From contig JAGWIL010000051.1 in the NCBI GenBank assembly GCA_028866335.1, positions 1 to 9,485 on the forward strand: a stretch of 9,485 bases of DNA. The letters are read 5' to 3'. The notes under the pieces were generated by a model. The model saw only the letters and a list, made by a program, of their open reading frames with translations, did no database searches and had not been told where the DNA came from. Shown piece by piece: positions 5,898-9,485 of this stretch. Within the stretch, counting starts at the first letter, position 1. The number at the start of each line of letters is the position of its first letter. The stretch comes from Rhodospirillales bacterium (GTDB lineage Bacteria; Pseudomonadota; Alphaproteobacteria; Acetobacterales; Acetobacteraceae). Both the position numbers and the translations under genes were made by a program.

Positions 5898-5955
5898 CCG
5901 GCTCTGCCGGTCTTCGACCGGCGCGGCTCGAAGCCGCGCCGGTTTCGTCTTTTCA
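5896..5955 (+). terminator. double hairpin terminator after the 68-aa gene
   Basis: GACCGG/CCGGTC (5896-5912, 5-nt loop) overlaps the stop codon, and ACCGGCGCGGCT/AGCCGCGCCGGT (5917-5943) forms a perfect 12-bp stem with a CGA loop, followed by TTTCGTCTTTTC. The second hairpin with its T-rich tail is a strong intrinsic terminator for plus-strand transcription. A weaker TTCAAC/GTTGAA pair and a CCGGTC/GACCGG hairpin (5985-6001) follow. Confidence 0.8.
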
Positions 5956-6667
5956 ACATCTGCGCTGTCGCGTTGAACGGATGGCCGGTCCTTCCGACCG
6001 GATGGTCATGGGTCGATGCTTTCCGCCTTCCGGCAGAAAGGCGTGACACGCGGCGCGCCGCCTGTCCCATTCAGGCTAGTCCCGCGTCTCGGGATCTGGC
6101 GCAGATCGGCTGGGATGGGGCAGGGCCTCTTGGGCTCTCACGTCATCCGGAAGCCCGGTCGGCATGAGCGCACGAGCGGGTCCGTCGAGGGTGGCGGTGA
6201 TGCTTGGGCGCTGATGCAGAACAGGCACCTCGATGTCGGCCTGAACCCTAGCCCGATCTCATCCCGTCCGTTGCCGAGCCTGGTCCGTCGGGCGGCATGT
6301 CCTCGGGGCATGGTTGGGTCGGTCCTGGGCGAGACCGGCGAAGGCTCGCCATGTGCCGCGCAGAAGGCGCTAACCCGCAGCGTTGAGGGGGCGGCCTCTG
6401 GGGAAAGGCCGGCGTTCTTGGCCGCGTTCTCTCGCCTGTTCCCGGGCAGCGGCACTGCGGCGGCGTTGAGGCGTCCCCGGCCCTGGGGGTGGGCGGGAGA
6501 CGAGCACGGGTGAGCCCTCTCGTCCCGTGCGGACGCGGGCAGGGGCGGGCCGCATCCTGGCGTCCTTCATGGCCACCCCCCTCGATCTCTCTCGAAGCCG
6601 GGGGAAAGGACCGGAGAGACCTCGATGCCTGCACGCCGGCCTCGGTTGCGCGGGATCTAGGCCGGCC
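5956..6667. other. GC-rich stretch without a convincing gene
   Basis: About 700 bp between the terminator and repeat copy B. Long open frames exist on both strands, but they are Arg/Pro/Gly/Ser-rich, overlap each other and lack SD-led starts, which is typical of shadows in very GC-rich DNA. Small structures are visible: GCACGGG/CCCGTGC (6504-6530) and GGACGC/GCGTCC spanning the purine-rich 6531-6565 region. The stretch may be long untranslated leader DNA for the gene at 6893 or the remains of decayed genes. Confidence 0.4.
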
Positions 6668-6784
6668 GTCTCGGGCCGCTTACCCCCGCTTTGCCGTCCA
6701 GGCGCTGACGCGCCTGTTCTGACGGGCAAAGCGCCTTCGGTTCGGACGGCACCGGGTCGCTGCGCTCCCGCACCACTGCCGTCC
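6668..6784 (+). repeat. dispersed structured repeat, copy B
   Basis: Second copy of the element at 626-726, ending 108 bp before ATG 6893. The hairpin AGGCGC-TGAC-GCGCCT (6700-6715) keeps the TGAC loop of copy A while its outer pairs differ but still pair. GGACGGCA (6744-6751) pairs with TGCCGTCC (6777-6784) around the shared GTCGCT.CGCTCCCGCACCA block. An upstream GCCGTCC (6693-6699) can pair with the same bases instead, so two folds exclude each other. No T-tract follows, unlike copy A. Confidence 0.6.
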
Positions 6785-6892
6785 TTCAGGGGTGCAGCCC
6801 TCACCTTACCCGGCCTGGTCGATCCGCACCGAGGCGGACATGCAGGGCATCGGGCTCTGCGATCCCCCGGCTTTTGTAGAGAGATCAGTCAA

Positions 6893-7486
6893 ATGGCCTT
6901 CAAGAAGAACGCTCAGCAGCCCGCCACCCAGCCCGCTCGCGCCCCGCAGAACCGTCAGGCGATCACCCTCGATCTCGTCACCCGCCTCGCCCCCTCCGCT
7001 GGCCAGGCCGACAAACTCTCCACCGCCTTCGGCCTCGAGCCGGTCGACTTCGACGAGATCCGCGAAGCCACCGAAGAGCAGATCGGCCTCTCCACCAAGG
7101 TCCTCTCCCCGACCATCAACGAGACGGGCATGCGCATCCATCTGCAGCGCATCGTCGGCGCCTTCGTCGGCTCCGCCCACGGTGCCGCCACCTTCTACAG
7201 CTCCAAGGTCACGATCGCCCGCGAGTTGACCATGAAGCTCGCCAACGAGGACCGCGACGAGGACCGGGACGGTGTGTCCGGCTTCGACAGCAAGGCCGCC
7301 CGCGCCCGCGAGTTCGCCGCCCAAGCCGGCCTCACCGCCTTCGCCCTCTACGCCGCCGCCACCGGCGCCGTTCACGCCTTCCGGGAGCTGACCGGCGAAG
7401 AGTGGAAGCCCTACGAGGCCCCCATCGCCCCGTCCCGCAGCGTCAGCGCCCAGGCCGCCGCCGCCGAGATGGACGCCCTCGGCTGA
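6893..7486 (+). CDS. hypothetical protein (197 aa)
   Basis: ATG 6893 (MAFKKNAQQPATQPARAPQN) is preceded by a modest purine tract (GAGAGA). The frame is open much further upstream, but that part is Arg/Pro-rich and overlaps repeat copy B, so the ATG is preferred. After a flexible Gln/Pro/Ala N-terminus comes a mostly helical, strongly G/C3-biased region: AITLDLVTRLAPSAGQADKL, a DEIREATEEQIGL segment, MRIHLQRIVGAFVGSAHGAA, an acidic NEDRDEDRDG loop near 120-130, and an Ala-rich helix AREFAAQAGLTAFALYAAATG. There are no cysteines, signal peptide or catalytic motif. The high C-ending codon usage suggests good expression. I do not recognise a function. It is monocistronic, ending in a strong terminator. 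Confidence 0.8.
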   Translation: MAFKKNAQQPATQPARAPQNRQAITLDLVTRLAPSAGQADKLSTAFGLEPVDFDEIREATEEQIGLSTKVLSPTINETGMRIHLQRIVGAFVGSAHGAATFYSSKVTIARELTMKLANEDRDEDRDGVSGFDSKAARAREFAAQAGLTAFALYAAATGAVHAFRELTGEEWKPYEAPIAPSRSVSAQAAAAEMDALG

Positions 7487-7494
7487 GACGAACG

Positions 7495-7523
7495 GGCGGG
7501 GGCCTTCGGGTCCCCGCCTTTTT
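7495..7523 (+). terminator. intrinsic terminator with UUCG tetraloop
   Basis: A 10-bp stem (7495-7504 with 7509-7518, one G-U) is closed by C-UUCG-G, the exceptionally stable tetraloop, and followed directly by TTTTT (7519-7523). It lies 8 bp after the stop of the 197-aa gene. Confidence 0.9.
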
Positions 7524-7592
7524 CGTGTTCGGCGGTTCGGGCTGCACCAGCGAAGCAGGGGCACGCTCGGGCACGCCAGCGCAGGTCCGCTC

Positions 7593-7617
7593 GGTTGCGG
7601 GGCACGGCCCCGCAACC
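7593..7617 (+). other. perfect 11-bp hairpin upstream of the Uma2-family gene
   Basis: GGTTGCGGGGC and GCCCCGCAACC pair perfectly around a 3-nt ACG loop. No T-tract follows, so it is not a standard terminator. It lies about 80 bp before ATG 7699, and a short relic of the dispersed repeat (GGCGCTACGCGCCTGTT, 7650-7666, close to 6701-6718) lies between the two. The region 7524-7698 otherwise shows no gene. Confidence 0.5.
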
Positions 7618-7698
7618 TGCCGCAGACCGGCGCCGCTGCCTCGCATGCCGGCGCTACGCGCCTGTTTTCACACCCTGTTCTCGAAAAGGAAGCCAACG

Positions 7699-8304
7699 AT
7701 GCCAACCCATGCTAATAATCCATCCATGAACGCGCCGCTCCGTAAACCCTGGACACAGGAAGAATTCTTCTCCTGGGCAGAACGCCAGGAGGAGCGCTAT
7801 GAGTTCGACGGGTTCCAGCCCGTCGCCATGACCGGCGGCTCTGGCGGACACAGCAGGATCAGCGGAAATATCTATTTCGCTCTCCGCTCACGCCTTGGCG
7901 GCAGCCCCTGCGAACCGCTCGGTTCCGACGCCGGCGTCGAGACCATCAACAACGCCGTCCGCTTTCCTGATGCCCTCGTCACCTGCACCAAGTTCGACCC
8001 CGCGGTCCGCAAGATACCCGGTGTCGTCGTTGTCTTCGAAGTGCTCAGCCCCTCGTCGGGCGGCACCGACCATATCGTCAAGGTCCGCGAGTACGCAGCC
8101 GTGCCAAGCATCCTGCGCTACGTCATCGTGGAATCACAGTCCATCGGCCTGCAGGTTCTGGAGCGCTCCTCGCCCGATCAAAACTGGCAAACCACGGCGT
8201 TGACCAGCGGCGACATCCTTCGCATGCCTGAAATCGGCATCGAGATCCCGGTCTCCGAAATCTACGACCGCATGGAGTTCGCCGAGGACGAGACCGGGCG
8301 CTAG
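7699..8304 (+). CDS. Uma2 family nuclease-fold protein (201 aa)
   Basis: ATG 7699 follows AAGGAAG at about 8 nt; the frame is open upstream but that part is low-complexity. The protein matches the Uma2 (DUF820) branch of the PD-(D/E)XK superfamily in order: a WTQEEFFSWAERQEERYEFDG start, MTGGSGGHSRISGNI, VRFPDALVTC (D91), VVVVFEVLSPSSGGTD (E114), K128, EYAAVPSILRYVIVE and a C-terminal DILRMPEIGIEIPVSEIY strand. Length is normal for the family. Family members are abundant in cyanobacteria and scattered in proteobacterial accessory DNA, with few known roles. The acidic residues expected for a metal site are present, so an active fold is plausible. The stop lies 6 bp from the stop of the opposing GIY-YIG gene. 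Confidence 0.9.
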   Translation: MPTHANNPSMNAPLRKPWTQEEFFSWAERQEERYEFDGFQPVAMTGGSGGHSRISGNIYFALRSRLGGSPCEPLGSDAGVETINNAVRFPDALVTCTKFDPAVRKIPGVVVVFEVLSPSSGGTDHIVKVREYAAVPSILRYVIVESQSIGLQVLERSSPDQNWQTTALTSGDILRMPEIGIEIPVSEIYDRMEFAEDETGR

Positions 8305-8310
8305 GCCCGC

Positions 8311-9195
8311 TCAGTCCGGCGCGTCCTCGTCTCGGCCGAGGCTTAATCCTCCCGGATTGCCATTCAGGCCCATGGCGGCCGATTCCAGTTTCCAGATCCA
8401 GCGTTGTTCGGCCAACTGGATATCGTGCTGGCTCTCGTTTGACCCGGCAACCTCAAGAATAACCACGCGATAATCCGCGGGATCGCGGCTGCGGAATTTC
8501 ACCGCGTCACCTCCCTTCACCGCGTGCTCCTCCCAACGCGCCTGAAATCCGCCCTCGCCCGTCGCGGAGCCGACATATTGCTCGTGGGTGCGCGGACAGG
8601 TCAGGAGATACACGCCGCGACTTGCCGAGAGCACCTGGCGCCAGCCAGACGGCAGTTTCGCCACTTCGGAAAGCCGCGCGTGAAAGGCCATAAATCCTGG
8701 AAAAGTGGGCTCCCGGAATTCGCGGCGGATTTCCAGGATCGCCTTGTCCTGCTTATGCGCGCGCTGCACCCAGGAGCGGTAGCCAGCGCCCCAATCGATC
8801 ACCACCTTGCCGATGTAGTGCGACAGCTCCGAGCCAAGCTGCATGTCGTAGAAATGGTAGCCGCCGACATCATGCCCATGCACGGGATCAATCGTTCCCG
8901 GCTCGGCCGTGCCGCGGCTGCGCACTGCGTAGAGCCCGACGAAAAGCGTTTCACCCGCCGGTGTCACGACAAAGCTCGCGATCAGGCGATCGGGTCCCGT
9001 TCCGAATACATCGCGGCGCTGGATCGATTGGTAGACGTCGAAGCCTCGATCGCGGTCCACCCAAAGCGCATAGGGCGAGGTGAGGGCATTCGCGCGGGTG
9101 TCCTGATGACGGACGAGTTGGACTCGCTCGGGCACGATGCTTTCGAGCGCGAGCAATTGATTGAATCCCAGTCTCTTCTGCACCGCTTCGTCCAT
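8311..9195 (-). CDS. GIY-YIG nuclease family protein (294 aa)
   Basis: ATG 9195 has GAGG 5 nt upstream; a GTG one codon earlier is less well placed. The C-terminal third is a GIY-YIG domain: GVYLLTC (194-200), EQYVGSA (206-212), ARW with the expected Arg (R220), an LAEQRWIWKL helix with the expected Glu (E263), and GLNGN supplying the Asn (N278). All key positions are filled, so a metal-dependent DNA or RNA nuclease is plausible. The first 190 residues form another domain that I cannot name (VDRDRGFDVYQSIQRRDVFG, SFVVTPAGETLFVGLYAV, GGYHFYDMQLGSELSHYIGK), probably beta-rich and possibly a target-recognition or sensor part. No inhibitor gene is evident beside it. Confidence 0.88.
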   Translation of the reverse strand: MDEAVQKRLGFNQLLALESIVPERVQLVRHQDTRANALTSPYALWVDRDRGFDVYQSIQRRDVFGTGPDRLIASFVVTPAGETLFVGLYAVRSRGTAEPGTIDPVHGHDVGGYHFYDMQLGSELSHYIGKVVIDWGAGYRSWVQRAHKQDKAILEIRREFREPTFPGFMAFHARLSEVAKLPSGWRQVLSASRGVYLLTCPRTHEQYVGSATGEGGFQARWEEHAVKGGDAVKFRSRDPADYRVVILEVAGSNESQHDIQLAEQRWIWKLESAAMGLNGNPGGLSLGRDEDAPD

Positions 9196-9225
9196 CACAA
9201 CCTCGGCTTTCTGGGCGCGTACCTT

Positions 9226-9262
9226 CGCTGCGCTCAGGGTCAGGCTCTACTCGCTGCGCTCA
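9226..9262. repeat. direct repeat CGCTGCGCTCA in the GIY-YIG gene leader
   Basis: CGCTGCGCTCA occurs at 9226-9236 and again at 9252-9262, 26 bp start to start, in the gap between the GIY-YIG gene and the partial regulator gene. The core CGCTGCGCTC also occurs inside repeat copy B (6758-6767). It could be regulator binding sites or part of the same repeat family. Confidence 0.4.
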
Positions 9263-9332
9263 CCGAGCCCCTGACGGGTCTCGGCCCTTAGGGTCACGAT
9301 CCTTCGCGCAAGACCATCACCGACGGCGCCGG

Positions 9333-9485
9333 TCAGCTCACCCGTGGCATCGAGCGAAACAGCGAGAGCACCGCATCGCGTTTGCGCGGGCTCTCGATCT
9401 CGTAGAATGCGCGGATGAGCTTGGCGGTCAGCGGGTTTTTCATAACGCTGACGTCGACGTCAGGGCTCAGAACCACATCCGTTCC
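9333..9485 (-). CDS. 3' end of a probable helix-turn-helix (XRE-type) regulator, partial
   Basis: An open frame runs from the right edge of the window to TGA 9335-9333 on the minus strand, 50 codons with no start inside needed. It reads GTDVVLSPDVDVSVMKNP, then LTAKLIRAFYEIESPRKRDA and VLSLFRSMPRVS. The pattern 'L-I-R-A-F-x-x-I-x-x-P-x-x-R-x-A-x-L-x-L' is what I expect at the C-terminus of many alphaproteobacterial XRE-type repressors, after the DNA-binding part, which would lie outside the window. It is upstream of and in line with the GIY-YIG gene, so it may regulate or share a transcript with it. Identification is tentative. Confidence 0.55.
   Translation of the reverse strand, partial: GTDVVLSPDVDVSVMKNPLTAKLIRAFYEIESPRKRDAVLSLFRSMPRVS

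Noticed and set aside
5495..6046. 183-aa plus-strand ORF overlapping the 68-aa gene
   Set aside because: Arg/Pro/Ser-rich translation, runs through the inverted repeat and the terminator, and has no SD; the 68-aa frame has an SD and a terminator in the right places.
6016..6804. Overlapping ORFs on both strands in the GC-rich gap
   Set aside because: Arg/Pro/Gly/Ser-rich, no SD-led start, mutually overlapping; typical of chance open frames at this GC content.
6806..7705. 299-aa minus-strand ORF opposite the 197-aa gene
   Set aside because: Extremely Gly-rich antisense shadow of a C3-biased gene; it also crosses the strong plus-strand terminator.
8524..9291. 255-aa plus-strand ORF opposite the GIY-YIG gene
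   Set aside because: The minus-strand frame has a complete GIY-YIG motif set, so this is its shadow.

Overview
The window is GC-rich DNA with strong G/C preference at third codon positions, Shine-Dalgarno-led genes and several small orphan ORFs. This looks like an alphaproteobacterium (Rhizobiales, Sphingomonadales or similar), and the gene content looks like accessory DNA such as a plasmid, ICE or genomic island. There are no ribosomal, tRNA or central-metabolism genes, and I see no transposase, integrase, CRISPR array or tRNA. The taxonomic call is inference from composition and protein flavour only.

Layout, left to right. (1) 1-1933, plus strand: small orphan genes. These are a 47-residue ORF, a 60-residue basic protein with a very strong SD, a 390-bp gap holding a possible leader peptide and a highly folded repeat element, then a zinc-ribbon protein (904-1113), an acidic 106-residue protein (1197-1517) and a 139-residue protein (1514-1933) coupled to it through an ATGA overlap. 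(2) 1885-5350, minus strand: a three-gene cluster read leftward from a recognisable promoter near 5380-5407. It encodes a helical 184-residue protein, a protein with a CxC/HxxxC N-terminus and a restriction-endonuclease-like C-terminus, and a class V aminotransferase-fold protein in which the expected PLP lysine appears to be Thr. (3) 5366-7523, plus strand: a 68-residue basic protein with its RBS inside a long inverted repeat and a strong terminator behind it, about 1 kb of GC-rich DNA without a convincing gene, a second copy of the folded repeat, and a 197-residue orphan protein ending in a UUCG terminator. (4) 7524-9485: a Uma2-family nuclease-fold protein (plus) facing a GIY-YIG nuclease-fold protein (minus), with 6 bp between their stop codons, then the 3' end of a probable helix-turn-helix regulator (minus) cut by the window edge.

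The most interesting parts are the minus-strand cluster and the non-coding DNA. The cluster combines a probable PD-(D/E)XK-like domain with a probable PLP pseudo-enzyme. Its middle gene has no ordinary start codon for its full reading frame: there is either an ATT start behind a GGAGG or a one-base frameshift, and both lie in a 12-bp hairpin. In the non-coding DNA, a roughly 100-bp element occurs twice (about 626-763 and 6668-6784) with the same hairpin loop but changed stem pairs and possible alternative pairings. That pattern suggests a structured RNA or a mobile palindromic repeat family.
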